Shown one piece after another: positions 1 through 8,762 of a DNA stretch of 64,000 nucleotides (the stretch's first letter is position 1; each line of letters starts with the position of its first letter). The stretch is from positions 310,001 to 374,000 of the forward strand of contig JACQXA010000004.1 of the NCBI GenBank assembly GCA_016208975.1, in the 5' to 3' direction. The notes under the pieces were generated by a model. The model was not told where the DNA came from. It saw only the letters and a program-made list of their open reading frames with translations, and searched no databases. A program made the translations under genes and the position numbers. The stretch comes from Nitrospinota bacterium. Lineage in GTDB: Bacteria; Nitrospinota_A; UBA7883; JACRLM01.

Positions 1-190
1 GAAGGTTTTCGTTTGAAACTGTTAATACGAAGAAAACATAAATTGTACACAACTGGAAAAAGGGCGCAACACAATTAACCCATACTTTTTATATACCACT
101 TTATGGTCAGACTCGCCGGACCGAAACCACAAGAAGCATGTTTGTATTGTGATGATTCGATTCAAAAAAGGATTCTACCGACAGTAGCGG

Positions 191-988
191 TTAGCGCACA
201 ACCTTTTGAATAACTTGGGAATCAAAATAATTAACGCCCATGCCCGCGTCCACCACAACTTTCTGGGCGTTCACTCCGCTGGAAGCGTCGCTGAGTAGAA
301 ACGCGGCCACCCTGCCAGCCTCGGCGGTGTCCAGCGCGCGCTTGCGGGGAATAACTTTTTCCGCGTAAAGGTAGGAGTCCACATATCCGGGGATCCCTGC
401 CGATGCGGAGGTCTTCAACAATCCCGGCGCCACGGCGTTAAACCTAACCTCGGAGAAGGCCGAGAAGCTCTTGGCCAGAAACGCCAGGGAAGAATCCAGC
501 GCGGCTTTTATGGGCGCCATGTACCCGTAGTTTTCCGAAGCCATGGTGGTGGTGGATATGGATATGGTAACCACAGAGGCTTTCTTATCCATCATATCCT
601 TGAAGGCGTTGGACACGGTGATAAGCGAGAAACAGGAGATGTCCAGCGCCTCCATGAAATCGCCTTTCCGTATCTGGTGGAACGGTTTTGCGCCATCGGA
701 ATACCGGGCGAAAGCCACCGAATGGACTATTCCGTGAATGACTGGGTGTTTTTCCCGCGCCTCCTCAGCCATGGCCTTTACGCTATCTTCGCTGGACACG
801 TCACATATATAAGCGTCGGCCCCGGGGAAAAGTTTTTCAACTGTCTCTTTCCGGGCCTGGTCCTGAACCGAGAAGACAACCTGCCCGCCCTCTTTGCTTA
901 TGATGTCGGCCACGGAATAGGCCACGCTTTTTTTATTGGCCACGCCTATGACCAGGTATGTTTTCCCCTCAAAACCCAGAAAGCTCAT
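191..988 (-). CDS. fabI: FabI-like enoyl-ACP reductase (SDR family)
   Basis: A 265-residue short-chain dehydrogenase of the FabI type, expected to reduce the double bond of trans-2-enoyl-ACP with NAD(P)H in the cytosol. The N-terminal nucleotide-binding segment carries the FabI-style G-V-A-N-K-K-S motif (residues 15-21), and Y154-x6-K161 matches the catalytic Tyr156/Lys163 pair of E. coli FabI. The second active-site tyrosine of FabI (Tyr146) falls on Ile144 here, which is unusual. It is the last gene of the minus-strand fatty-acid-like locus, 5 bp after fabZ. The linkage suggests a dedicated paralog rather than the housekeeping enzyme. The exact acyl substrate cannot be read from the sequence. 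Confidence 0.85.
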   Translation of the reverse strand: MSFLGFEGKTYLVIGVANKKSVAYSVADIISKEGGQVVFSVQDQARKETVEKLFPGADAYICDVSSEDSVKAMAEEAREKHPVIHGIVHSVAFARYSDGAKPFHQIRKGDFMEALDISCFSLITVSNAFKDMMDKKASVVTISISTTTMASENYGYMAPIKAALDSSLAFLAKSFSAFSEVRFNAVAPGLLKTSASAGIPGYVDSYLYAEKVIPRKRALDTAEAGRVAAFLLSDASSGVNAQKVVVDAGMGVNYFDSQVIQKVVR

Positions 989-993
989 TTTAA

Positions 994-1446
994 TCAGGCT
1001 CCCATCGGCTCTGGCGTTTTGGCCAGGGCGCAGGTGAACGATACGCTCACGGCCAGTTCGCCGTTCACGGTGGCTTTCCCTTTCATGAAGAACGCCATGC
1101 CCACCTTGTCCTCCAGTTCCACGGTCAACGCCACCATATCCCCCGGGCGCACAAGCCTTTTAAACCGCGCGTCGCGTATGCGGGCCAGCACCGGCACGGA
1201 TCCGCTTTCCATCATACCCCCTTGCTGGGATAGCAGTATGGCCCCCGCCTGGAAAATGCTTTCGCAGGTTAATACACCGGGCATCACCGGGAAATGGGGG
1301 TAGTGCCCCTTGAAAAAATCCAGATCCGGCGAAAGGAACTTTTCCGCCACGATATGTTTATCATCCACCTCCAATACCCTGTCCACAAAAAGAAATGGGG
1401 GACGGTGGGGTATCGCCCGGTGGATTTCTTCCGTTCCGTAAATCAT
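994..1446 (-). CDS. fabZ: FabZ-like 3-hydroxyacyl-ACP dehydratase
   Basis: Hot-dog fold dehydratase of about 150 residues, removing water from 3-hydroxyacyl-ACP. From the chosen ATG, the catalytic His48 lies in F-K-G-H-Y-P and Glu62 in P-G-V-L-T-C-E, matching the FabZ His/Glu pair. An in-frame GTG at 1476 would add ten residues. I prefer the ATG at 1446 because the family normally begins a few residues before the I-P-H-R-P-P segment (here residues 12-17), and a weak GGCGGA lies just upstream. It is followed by the FabI-like gene. It is separated from fabG by a 150-bp MITE-like repeat, so it may be expressed by read-through. Confidence 0.85.
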   Translation of the reverse strand: MIYGTEEIHRAIPHRPPFLFVDRVLEVDDKHIVAEKFLSPDLDFFKGHYPHFPVMPGVLTCESIFQAGAILLSQQGGMMESGSVPVLARIRDARFKRLVRPGDMVALTVELEDKVGMAFFMKGKATVNGELAVSVSFTCALAKTPEPMGA

Positions 1447-1509
1447 GTTCCGCCAAAAAATGGGGTATTGTACCACGGACGGGGGGTAATTGGCCGGTCA
1501 GGGAAACAG

Positions 1510-1660
1510 GGTAGTGTCTCAGTTTGGATCTCGAATAATAGACAGATCCTTCACTTCGCAGGCGCTTCGCTCAGGATGACAATGTTATCAACGGCTTTTA
1601 TATTGTCATTCTGAGCGTAAGTGAAGAATCTCCCCTGTACTTTCAAACTGAGACGTTACC
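1510..1660. repeat. MITE-like inverted-repeat element, copy A
   Basis: About 150 bp with 17-bp imperfect terminal inverted repeats: the left end reads GGTAGTGTCTCAGTTTG and the right end is its complement with two changes. Internal arms contain shared segments such as CAGGATGACAATG and CATTCTGAGCG. A second copy lies in opposite orientation at 33868-34017. It has no coding capacity. It lies between fabG and fabZ inside an otherwise tight operon. No target-site duplication is clearly visible. A non-autonomous transposon derivative is the simplest explanation. Confidence 0.75.
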
Positions 1661-1689
1661 GAAACAGGGATTTATTGAGAAACGACGGG

Positions 1690-2430
1690 CTACAGCCCGC
1701 CCGTTATTTCCATAACAGAGCCGGTTATATACGAAGACTCCCTGCTCGCCAGGAACAGCACCAGCCGGGCCACTTCTTCCGCCGTGCCGAACCTTTTCAA
1801 CGGGACCTGGTTTGTATATGCCTTTTTCATATCTTCCGGCAGGTCGCCGATAAAATCGGTGTCTATAAAGCCCGGGGATACGCAGTTGACGGTTATTTTC
1901 CTGCCAGCCACTTCTTTGGAGAGCGACCGGGTAAGCCCCACCTGGCCCGCCTTGGACGCGGCGTAGTTTGCCTGCCCCGCGAAACCGTATTCGCCGCAGG
2001 GGCTTGTGATGTTTATTATCCTGCCATACCGGTTTTTCATCATGGCCCGAACGCCGAACTTGCTCATGTTGAACGTGCCGGTAAGGTTTGTGTCCAGCAC
2101 GGCGCGCCAGTCGGCCTCGGCCATCATGCCCACCACGGCGTCGCGCCGGATGCCCGCGTTGTTCACCAAGGCCTCCAGGCTTTTGTGTTTGGACTCGAAC
2201 TGGTTGAAGAACTCTTCCACCGCCGAATGGTCGGCCACGTCCACCCGCGCTACCTCCAGCCTGTCGCCGAAAGCCGCGTTCCGCTCCCGGAACTTGTTGG
2301 CCTGCTCCTCGTTGCCGCCGTAAACGGCCACAACCTTCGCGCCCGCTGATAGGAACGCCGCCGACACGGCGCCGCCTATGCCCCGGGTGCCGCCGGTAAC
2401 TATCGCTGTCTGGCCGTCGAACTCGCCCAT
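1690..2430 (-). CDS. fabG: FabG-like 3-oxoacyl-ACP reductase
   Basis: Classical SDR of 246 residues that reduces 3-ketoacyl-ACP with NADPH. The Rossmann motif T-G-G-T-R-G-I-G is at residues 12-19, N-N-A-G at 90-93, and the catalytic Ser143, Tyr156 and Lys160 (in Y-A-A-S-K) are all present. The C-terminal G-F-I-D-T-D segment and length fit FabG. Its ATG is one base from the stop of the upstream CrtI-like gene, so the two are certainly cotranscribed. Together with the synthase, ACP, dehydratase and enoyl reductase it completes an acyl elongation cycle within one locus. Confidence 0.9.
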   Translation of the reverse strand: MGEFDGQTAIVTGGTRGIGGAVSAAFLSAGAKVVAVYGGNEEQANKFRERNAAFGDRLEVARVDVADHSAVEEFFNQFESKHKSLEALVNNAGIRRDAVVGMMAEADWRAVLDTNLTGTFNMSKFGVRAMMKNRYGRIINITSPCGEYGFAGQANYAASKAGQVGLTRSLSKEVAGRKITVNCVSPGFIDTDFIGDLPEDMKKAYTNQVPLKRFGTAEEVARLVLFLASRESSYITGSVMEITGGL

Positions 2431-2431
2431 G

Positions 2432-3853
2432 TCACACCCCCAGGTATTTATCCACTTCGTTGGCCACTATAACCCCGTAATTGGCCGCGCCCAGCCAGCC
2501 GGACATGATTATGGCCACCGAACCGGTATGAAACACGCCCGGCGCTTCCTGCGGCAGACCCTGGCTTATCTGGAGCCCTTCGAACTTGGTGCCGAAAGAA
2601 GAGCCATCCACATGCAAGGTGTACCGGTGGAAGGTGCGGGGCGTGGCCACCTCCACATGGTCAATTTTATCCCGTGCGCCGGGCAGGTATTTTTCCAGCG
2701 CGTTCAGCGTATCCTCCGCCAGCGCTTTCTTGCTGGCCGAGTATTCCTCTTCCGATAGCCCCGCCCAATCCTCATACCGGGCGTTGGAGGATGCCACTAT
2801 GGTGTAGCGCTCCTTCCCCTCTTCGGGGCGGATGTCGGGATAATACACCGAAAATGTCCGGCTGGTCACGTTGCGGGAGAGCATCAGTTCCGCGTCGAAC
2901 TTATCCGCGGTTGAAGTGAAAAGCAGGTCTCCCATGTAATCGATTTTCTCGCCGGGTTTTATGCCGAAATAAACCTGGCAGGAGCTGTTATTCACCCGCA
3001 CTTTCTCGGTTTTCTCCTTGAAATCCCGCGAGACACCGCCGTTTAACATGTGGGTTACCGTGGTTTTTATATTGGCGTTGGAGACCACCGACCGGGCGTT
3101 TATCCTCTGCCCCCGGCAGATTACGCCGGTGGCCCGCCCGTTTTCCATCATGATCTTTTCCACCAGGGCGCCCACCCGCACGTCCACCCCGTTCTTCACA
3201 AGCTCGTCTTCCAGCATCTTTATGAACAGGTCTGTGCCGCCACGGAAGGTGTAAACCCCCTGGCTCATAAAGTTGGAGAATACGATTCCGTAACTTATGG
3301 CCGGGTCTTCCAGCGTGGATCCGTTGGCGTAGGTGATGGGCTCCATCAGGAGCCTCCAGATGTCGTCCCTGTCTGGGAAAAACTCCTGGAAAAGCTGGCG
3401 GGTGGTCTTGCTCTGGTCGTCAAAGAAATTCATGTCACGGGTGACGATGAAGAAATTTTCAACCGTTTCCCGCGAAGCGCCGAACTTTTCCACGAGAAGT
3501 CGCGTAAAGTCTTCCCGTTCGTAGGTGGTCTCAAGCTGGAACTGGGGGTTGTCGAACCGGATGCCCTTTAGTTGAACTATCCTGTCGGCTATCTCGCGGC
3601 TCCAGTATTTCCGGCAGGTTTTCACCATGCCTATGGGGAACCCGTGGAGGGCCACATCAAAAATGTGCTTCTTGCGTTTGAACCATGTGGCCAACCCCCC
3701 AAGCTGGGTGTGTTGCTCTAACAGAAGAACGCTCCGGCCCGCCCGGGCCAGCCGGTTGGCGCAGGTCAATCCGCCCAGCCCGCCGCCTATTACCACGCAA
3801 TCGTAATTGCTCTTTATATTCTCCAGCCCTCGTACGGCCATTTTACTTCCCAC
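2432..3853 (-). CDS. CrtI-like FAD-dependent desaturase/isomerase, paralog 1
   Basis: Flavoprotein of 469-473 residues in the phytoene desaturase/carotenoid isomerase family. Residues 19-55 form the FAD-binding beta-alpha-beta unit with V-I-G-G-G-L-G-G-L and a downstream E-Q-H. The C-terminal FAD motif is degenerate but includes H-T-G-S near residue 444. The start is GTG at 3853, or ATG at 3841. No phytoene synthase or other carotenoid gene is nearby. It lies instead between an acyl carrier protein and FabG, so a fatty-acyl or polyenoyl-ACP substrate is more likely than a carotenoid. A second, diverged paralog lies directly upstream. Function beyond FAD-linked redox chemistry is inference. 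Confidence 0.8.
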   Translation of the reverse strand: MGSKMAVRGLENIKSNYDCVVIGGGLGGLTCANRLARAGRSVLLLEQHTQLGGLATWFKRKKHIFDVALHGFPIGMVKTCRKYWSREIADRIVQLKGIRFDNPQFQLETTYEREDFTRLLVEKFGASRETVENFFIVTRDMNFFDDQSKTTRQLFQEFFPDRDDIWRLLMEPITYANGSTLEDPAISYGIVFSNFMSQGVYTFRGGTDLFIKMLEDELVKNGVDVRVGALVEKIMMENGRATGVICRGQRINARSVVSNANIKTTVTHMLNGGVSRDFKEKTEKVRVNNSSCQVYFGIKPGEKIDYMGDLLFTSTADKFDAELMLSRNVTSRTFSVYYPDIRPEEGKERYTIVASSNARYEDWAGLSEEEYSASKKALAEDTLNALEKYLPGARDKIDHVEVATPRTFHRYTLHVDGSSFGTKFEGLQISQGLPQEAPGVFHTGSVAIIMSGWLGAANYGVIVANEVDKYLGV

Positions 3854-3862
3854 CCGTATCCT

Positions 3863-5248
3863 TTAAACTTCCACAAGACGGCTGTTGGCCACCGTGATTC
3901 CAGACAACAAAGCGCCGGTCACCCCCAGGAAACCCTGGTCCGTGCCGCAAAGATAAAGCCCATCAATGGCCATCACCCCATCCCTCAGTTTCAGCGGCGA
4001 ACCGTACACAGCCCCGTTCATCCTTCCGGTGTACCGGCGGATGGTGCGGGGTGTGAAAACATCGGAAAAAATCACATTCCCGCTAAAATCCCCCGTCACG
4101 GATGACAAATTCCTCAAGGACTCACCGCTCCAATGAGCCTTCGCCTCATGGTATTCCCCTTCGTCCACGAACCGCGACCAATACCAGTGGTTAGCCAAAT
4201 TGGTTATCCTTACCATCGGCGGTTCAAACCGCTTGGCGTATGAAAAATTGCCCGGGAAGCATATCACGCCGCTGGTTATGTCCACAGGCGCTTCCGGCCT
4301 CCTGTAATTAAAGGAGGGCTTATTATTATAAAAGATTATGGAATCGTGTTCTCCCAAATCGTCCGGGCTTTTATCCAGCACCAGCGCCGTTTCCATAAAA
4401 GACATCTCCCCGGGCGCGGGAGCGGAGCCGCCCACAGCCGCCTTCGGGCAGATGGCCACCGTTTCCGGATACCCTATGGAAGAAAGGACGCGGGAACACT
4501 CTATCTGCTCGCCGCCTCCGGTTACAACCCCGGCCACCCTGCCATTGTCGACCTTTATCCCGCTTACGCCGGTCTCCAGCCTGAGCTCTCCCCCGGCCTT
4601 GGCGTAAGCGGCGGTTAGCAGGTCCAGCAGGATTTTTATGCCTCCCTCCGGCCTGGCCAGCCCCTCTAAAAAGATGCTTTTGAACATTATCACGAACTGG
4701 CCGAACTCCATGTCCTCCTCGTCGGGACAGCCGTAATACATAAGCGGAAGGAAAAGCATGTCCTCCAGCAAGTGGTCGGTGACGATGGCGCGCACGGCCT
4801 TTCTGCCGCTTCGCGGGCTCCAGCCTGGCAAGGTGGGGTCGGTGTTCCGCACAAGCCCGGCGAGCTTCTGGAAATTGTCTTTCTGGTACGGAAAAACCTG
4901 GTTTACGCTTTGGGTCAGCAGGTCAAAATCGTTGCTGAAGGCTAAAGAAGCTCCGGGGAAGGATATGCGGCTGGTCCGCTGGGGGCATAGCTTTAAATCC
5001 TCCATACGCAGACGCAACTGCCTTAGAAGTTTTTTTATTGGAGCGGACGCCGGGCCATCAGGGGCGTAATTGGTGATGGCGTGCAGGCCCGAGTCCATAT
5101 AATACCCGCCAGCCATGTACCAGGAGTTTAGCCCGCCCACGCGGCTGTGCCGCTCCAGAATGAGCGTTTTGCCGCCGTACATCGCCATACGGATGCCTGC
5201 GGCAAGCCCTGCGGGGCCGGCCCCTATGATAATGGTGTCGTAACGCAA
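3863..5248 (-). CDS. CrtI-like FAD-dependent desaturase/isomerase, paralog 2
   Basis: Flavoprotein of 461 residues, starting directly with the FAD-binding motif (residues 3-15, I-I-I-G-A-G-P-A-G-L) and an E-R-H at the end of the second beta strand. The C-terminal region contains Y-L-C-G-T-D-Q-G-F-L-G-V-T-G-A, the typical CrtI/CrtH-family FAD-contact segment. It shares the family with the following gene (9 bp away) but is clearly diverged, so the pair may carry out successive or heteromeric steps. Clustering with ACP and beta-ketoacyl synthase argues for acyl chain desaturation, isomerisation or cyclisation rather than carotenoid synthesis. The actual substrate is unknown. Confidence 0.8.
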   Translation of the reverse strand: MRYDTIIIGAGPAGLAAGIRMAMYGGKTLILERHSRVGGLNSWYMAGGYYMDSGLHAITNYAPDGPASAPIKKLLRQLRLRMEDLKLCPQRTSRISFPGASLAFSNDFDLLTQSVNQVFPYQKDNFQKLAGLVRNTDPTLPGWSPRSGRKAVRAIVTDHLLEDMLFLPLMYYGCPDEEDMEFGQFVIMFKSIFLEGLARPEGGIKILLDLLTAAYAKAGGELRLETGVSGIKVDNGRVAGVVTGGGEQIECSRVLSSIGYPETVAICPKAAVGGSAPAPGEMSFMETALVLDKSPDDLGEHDSIIFYNNKPSFNYRRPEAPVDITSGVICFPGNFSYAKRFEPPMVRITNLANHWYWSRFVDEGEYHEAKAHWSGESLRNLSSVTGDFSGNVIFSDVFTPRTIRRYTGRMNGAVYGSPLKLRDGVMAIDGLYLCGTDQGFLGVTGALLSGITVANSRLVEV

Positions 5249-5298
5249 TCTTTTTCGGTTAGGAAGACGCCAAGGCCGGGCTTAAAGGGAAAACCGGC

Positions 5299-5550
5299 CT
5301 AGATGCGCTCCATCTTGGGCAGAAGGTAGCTGACCGTGCTGTTCATCGTGGCAAGATGGGCATAATCCTGCTCGGGCACCTCAACGCTGTACCGTTTCCT
5401 CAACTCCATCACTATGTCCAGAAAATCCATGGAGTCCAGGTTTATCTGCTCGCGAAAAGCCTTGTCCGGCTCTATGGCGGACAAGTTCTCGTCCGGAAGG
5501 ATGTCCTGTATTATGTCCAAAATAGCCTGGCGGATACCGTCTGCCGTCAT
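5299..5550 (-). CDS. Acyl carrier protein
   Basis: An 83-residue acyl carrier protein. The phosphopantetheine attachment serine is Ser40 in L-D-S-M-D, in the standard position after helix 1 and before an acidic helix 2. The ATG at 5550 is preceded by AAGGA at an 8-bp spacing. An upstream in-frame start at 5583 would add a basic 11-residue extension that ACPs lack. The D-S-M rather than the usual D-S-L suggests a specialised ACP. It lies between the condensing enzyme and the CrtI-like pair and is probably the carrier on which the locus product is built. Confidence 0.85.
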   Translation of the reverse strand: MTADGIRQAILDIIQDILPDENLSAIEPDKAFREQINLDSMDFLDIVMELRKRYSVEVPEQDYAHLATMNSTVSYLLPKMERI

Positions 5551-5607
5551 TTGCCCTTTCCTTGTTTTGCCACGAAATAACAACGTTATATTATCGCTAA
5601 AAGCGCG

Positions 5608-6849
5608 TCAACTTACAAATCGTTTAACCACTACTACCGAGTTTATGCCCAACATCCCGAAAGAGTTGTTTAAGATTACGTTAACCGGTTTTTCCGCCCT
5701 ATGGGGAGAGCCTGTTACCATGCCTGGCAATGCGCATTCCGGATCCACCTCATCCAGGTTTATAGTGGGGTGGACAAGGCCGTCATCGAACGAGGGAAGG
5801 TTCCCGGCCAGTTCTAAAGCCCCGGCGGCGCCCATGGCGTGGCCGATGTAGCTCTTCGTATTGTTTATCATTGGCCCGGGGCCATCGCCGAACACCTCGC
5901 GGATAGCCTGGCACTCATGCTGGTCTCCCTGCCCCGTGCCGGTGCCGTGGGTGTTCACGATATCCACTTCCTGAGGGGAAAGCCCCGCCCGCTTTAAAGC
6001 CAGCCGGATGCATTCGGCCTGCCTTGCGGGATTGGGCAGGACAAAATCGGTGGCATCGGAATTATAAGCGTAACCGGCGATCTCCCCGTATATTTTCGCG
6101 CCGCGTTTTTGCGCGTCTTCCAGGCGCTCCAGCACATACAGGCATCCCCCCTCCGCCACAACTATCCCGTTGCGGTTCTTGTCGAACGGCCTGCTGGCCT
6201 TGGTGGGATCTTCATGGGCCGCCAGTGCGCCCTGCGCCTTGAAACTGGCGAAAATGCCGAACGTATGGATGCTTTCGGAAACGCCTCCGGCTATGGCCGC
6301 GTCCACCTCACCGAGCATAAGCATCTGGGCGCCATAGATAAGCCCCAGGTTGCCAGCGGCGCAAGCGGCCCCAAGGCAAAGGTGGGGCCCCGTAATGTTC
6401 ATGTTCAGCGTGACTTCGCCCGCCGGGTTGTTGGCCACGGTGCGGGGGTTGTGATGGTGGGTCCAGAACCGCACGTCGTTATTGTACTGGCCCAGGTTGT
6501 AAACTTCGTTTTCGGTCTCCACGTTGCCATGCTCGGTTATCCCGATGAACACGCCAACTTTGTCCCTGCCGGTGGAGTCTAGGCTCAATCCGGAGTCGGC
6601 CACGGCCTCGTTGGCGCAATATATGGAGATGGCCCCGGCCCTTGTTCCTCTCCGGGCCGCTTTCTTGTTCTGATGCTTATACTGGTCGAAATGGCAAACC
6701 CCGGCGGGCACGGGAGGCATGTATCTGGTGTTGAGCCATTCAACGCCAGAGCGTCCCTCCAGGAGAGCCTGGCGGAACTGGGCAAGGTTGTCGCCATTGG
6801 GGGCGCAAAGCCCCACCCCTGTAATCACTATGCGAGCCGTATGGGCCAT
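5608..6849 (-). CDS. fabF: Beta-ketoacyl-ACP synthase II-like condensing enzyme
   Basis: Ketosynthase of 413 residues, full FabF length. The catalytic Cys163 (A-A-C-A-A), His301 (T-H-G-T-G-T) and His337 (G-H-A-M-G-A-A-G) are present, with Lys332 before the second histidine. It is therefore an active condensing enzyme and not a chain-length factor. The segment around H-H-H-N-P-R-T (residues 131-137) is atypical of housekeeping FabF and supports a specialised paralog. It is the first gene of the minus-strand lipid locus, with no other fab gene upstream. It would extend acyl-ACP with malonyl-ACP. Confidence 0.87.
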   Translation of the reverse strand: MAHTARIVITGVGLCAPNGDNLAQFRQALLEGRSGVEWLNTRYMPPVPAGVCHFDQYKHQNKKAARRGTRAGAISIYCANEAVADSGLSLDSTGRDKVGVFIGITEHGNVETENEVYNLGQYNNDVRFWTHHHNPRTVANNPAGEVTLNMNITGPHLCLGAACAAGNLGLIYGAQMLMLGEVDAAIAGGVSESIHTFGIFASFKAQGALAAHEDPTKASRPFDKNRNGIVVAEGGCLYVLERLEDAQKRGAKIYGEIAGYAYNSDATDFVLPNPARQAECIRLALKRAGLSPQEVDIVNTHGTGTGQGDQHECQAIREVFGDGPGPMINNTKSYIGHAMGAAGALELAGNLPSFDDGLVHPTINLDEVDPECALPGMVTGSPHRAEKPVNVILNNSFGMLGINSVVVVKRFVS

Positions 6850-7001
6850 TTTTTTAAACCACTACCAAAGCGGACGAAATACGGACGGCGGAATAAAAAA
6901 CCGCCTGGACGCCCGCGCATACAGCATGCTGGCGCCAAAAACAGGTTATTTTATTTTTCCCGGCGGGGTTCCGCAAGTTTTTTCGCCATAGCCTGAATAA
7001 A

Positions 7002-7099
7002 GGCGCCGGGCTTGCTACGCACATCGAAAGCTCCACTGCCGCTGCTCCCTTCCGGGCCTGACGGGGTTCGCGGGTAACGATTGCGTAGGGCCCGGCGCC
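7002..7099 (-). ncRNA. ffs: Signal recognition particle RNA (4.5S-type)
   Basis: On the minus strand the region contains the diagnostic SRP domain IV loop, GTCAGGCCCGGAAGGGAGCA, flanked by complementary arms. The 10-bp ends GGCGCCGGGC and GCCCGGCGCC (7002-7011 and 7090-7099) close a single long hairpin of about 98 nt. This is the small bacterial SRP RNA that binds Ffh and targets nascent membrane proteins to FtsY. It lies alone in the gap between the ketosynthase and the radical SAM gene. Exact mature ends are inferred from pairing. Confidence 0.93.
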
Positions 7100-7134
7100 A
7101 AAAAATACGGGTTTCCCGCTAAAGCGAATTTTGG

Positions 7135-7163
7135 ATTATAAGGAAAAGACCCGGGGAATACAA
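7135..7163 (-). promoter_or_regulatory. ffs: Putative sigma-70 promoter of the SRP RNA
   Basis: Reading the minus strand, TATAAT (7135-7140) is preceded after 17 bp by TTGTAT (7158-7163), a half-matching -35. Transcription would begin near 7128, about 30 nt before the SRP RNA stem, which would leave a short 5' precursor to be trimmed. The perfect -10 and its position are the evidence; there is no experimental support. Confidence 0.45.
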
Positions 7164-7269
7164 CCCGGTTTATAGCGCCTAAAGCGCAAGATGGATACGG
7201 CGAACCTATGCTATTATTATTGCGAAAATACTTGCGGCATGGCCGCGCCACCGGCAAATTGAGGGATAT

Positions 7270-8583
7270 ATGGGAAATGAGTACCGCCAGGCCCCCTGGC
7301 TAATTACGGAAAAAGACCCGGCGAGGAAAGACCATTTCCTGGTCCACAATAACCTGACCGGCAGGACATTCCGCCTGCAAAAGAAGCTTGCGGGCCAACC
7401 CATAGGCAAAGGCGTGGACGGCCGGTGGCTCAATTTCCTTGTGGCCGAAAAGCTTGTGGTAAAGCAGGAAGACATAGAGCCCACCCTGGACGAATACCTG
7501 AGATACTGCATGTATGGGCACCCCACCAACGAGTCGCAGGTGGTTTTCCTGCCCACCTATTCATGCCAGTTCGCCTGCACATACTGTTATAACGACCAGG
7601 TGCGCGCCCAGAACATGGAGAAGAAAAGGCTTGCCCCGGAGAAAATAGCCAAAAAGATGGCCGACCACCTGGAGTCCTCGCCGGGACAAACCTGGAAATT
7701 GCTGGTGACCGGCGGAGGGGAGCCTTTCCTTGTGGCCGACTACCTTTACAAAATAGCCTCGCTGTTAAAAAGCGCCGCCAGAAAGAACGGGCGGGAATTC
7801 ACTTTCCAGATCATCACCAACGGGCAGGCCGCCACCAGGGATAAAGTTGAAAAGCTCATGAAGGCTGGGCTGGCGGGCCTCCAGATAACCATAGACCCGG
7901 AGCACGACAAAACCCGCCCCATGAAAGGCGGCAAACCGTCGTTGAGCCAGGTGCTGGCGAATATAAAAGCGCTACCGCCCCAAATAAGGCTGACGTTGAC
8001 CACCAACATCCACGCCGGTGAAGAGGAAGAATACCGGAAAATGTTGAAAATGCTACTTCCGTTGCGGGAGCGGTTCGCCAGTACTTCAGTGACTCCGATA
8101 ATGGACAGGGTTCCAACGTTGAGTCCAGAGGAAGAGGGAAAAATCAGCCGTCTGAACACGAAAAAGACCTTGGCCACTTTAGTGAAATGTTTCGACGCCA
8201 TTGATGAGCTCGGTTACATGCGGAAGCTTGCGTTCCCACGCATCGTTTGTGAGGCTTTCATCATGTGCGAAGAGCTTATGATGAACTTCGCCGGAGAAAC
8301 CACATTTTGCGCCGCGCTCGACAGCCTGCCTCAATACCGGTGTGACGCGAAATCAGAAGAGGCTAAAGATAAATTCGAGCTTAGGATAGCCAACCAGGGG
8401 TGGAAACAGCATTGTTTCAAGGAGGGCGAGCCTTGCGCCTTCGCGCCCTCCTGCTGGGGCGGTTGCAGGATGATAAGCGTAACCCAGGGGAAAAATTGGG
8501 ACACCATCAATTGCGAAAAACCGATGTTCGATGAGATGGCCCGGTATGAGCTGAGGCGTTGGGCCGAGGTTTGGTCCATGTAA
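7270..8583 (+). CDS. Radical SAM protein with SPASM-like C-terminal cysteines
   Basis: A 437-residue radical SAM enzyme. C99-x3-C103-x2-C106 (S-C-Q-F-A-C-T-Y-C) binds the SAM-cleaving [4Fe-4S] cluster and is followed by a G-G-G-E-P motif. The last 60 residues hold several cysteines (H-C-F-K, E-P-C-A-F, S-C-W-G-G-C, N-C-E-K), the layout of a SPASM or twitch auxiliary-cluster domain. The ATG follows GAGGGA with a 3-bp gap. SPASM enzymes commonly modify peptides, but some act on other substrates. Divergent placement beside an ACP/CrtI/ketosynthase locus is reminiscent of ladderane candidate clusters, which include radical SAM proteins. Its substrate cannot be assigned. Confidence 0.8.
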   Translation: MGNEYRQAPWLITEKDPARKDHFLVHNNLTGRTFRLQKKLAGQPIGKGVDGRWLNFLVAEKLVVKQEDIEPTLDEYLRYCMYGHPTNESQVVFLPTYSCQFACTYCYNDQVRAQNMEKKRLAPEKIAKKMADHLESSPGQTWKLLVTGGGEPFLVADYLYKIASLLKSAARKNGREFTFQIITNGQAATRDKVEKLMKAGLAGLQITIDPEHDKTRPMKGGKPSLSQVLANIKALPPQIRLTLTTNIHAGEEEEYRKMLKMLLPLRERFASTSVTPIMDRVPTLSPEEEGKISRLNTKKTLATLVKCFDAIDELGYMRKLAFPRIVCEAFIMCEELMMNFAGETTFCAALDSLPQYRCDAKSEEAKDKFELRIANQGWKQHCFKEGEPCAFAPSCWGGCRMISVTQGKNWDTINCEKPMFDEMARYELRRWAEVWSM

Positions 8584-8762
8584 CGCGCCCGGCCGTAACA
8601 TGCCTGTTTTTCTTTAAGGCTCTGGTACAACACGTCATTACCTGTTGGTTTTTAATACATTACCGGGCATCCGCCTTATTTAAGCCCTGTCATCTTTGTG
8701 ACATTCCGTGATATAAAAGTAGCCTACACAAGAAATTATTTTCATCCAGTGAGGGGATGGTT

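Noticed and set aside
677-1303. 208-residue ORF on the plus strand
   Set aside because: Antisense shadow of the FabI- and FabZ-like genes, which carry complete catalytic motifs.
8697-8716. CRP/FNR-like site (TGTGACATTCCGTGATAT)
   Set aside because: Only the left half matches the consensus; too weak to report.
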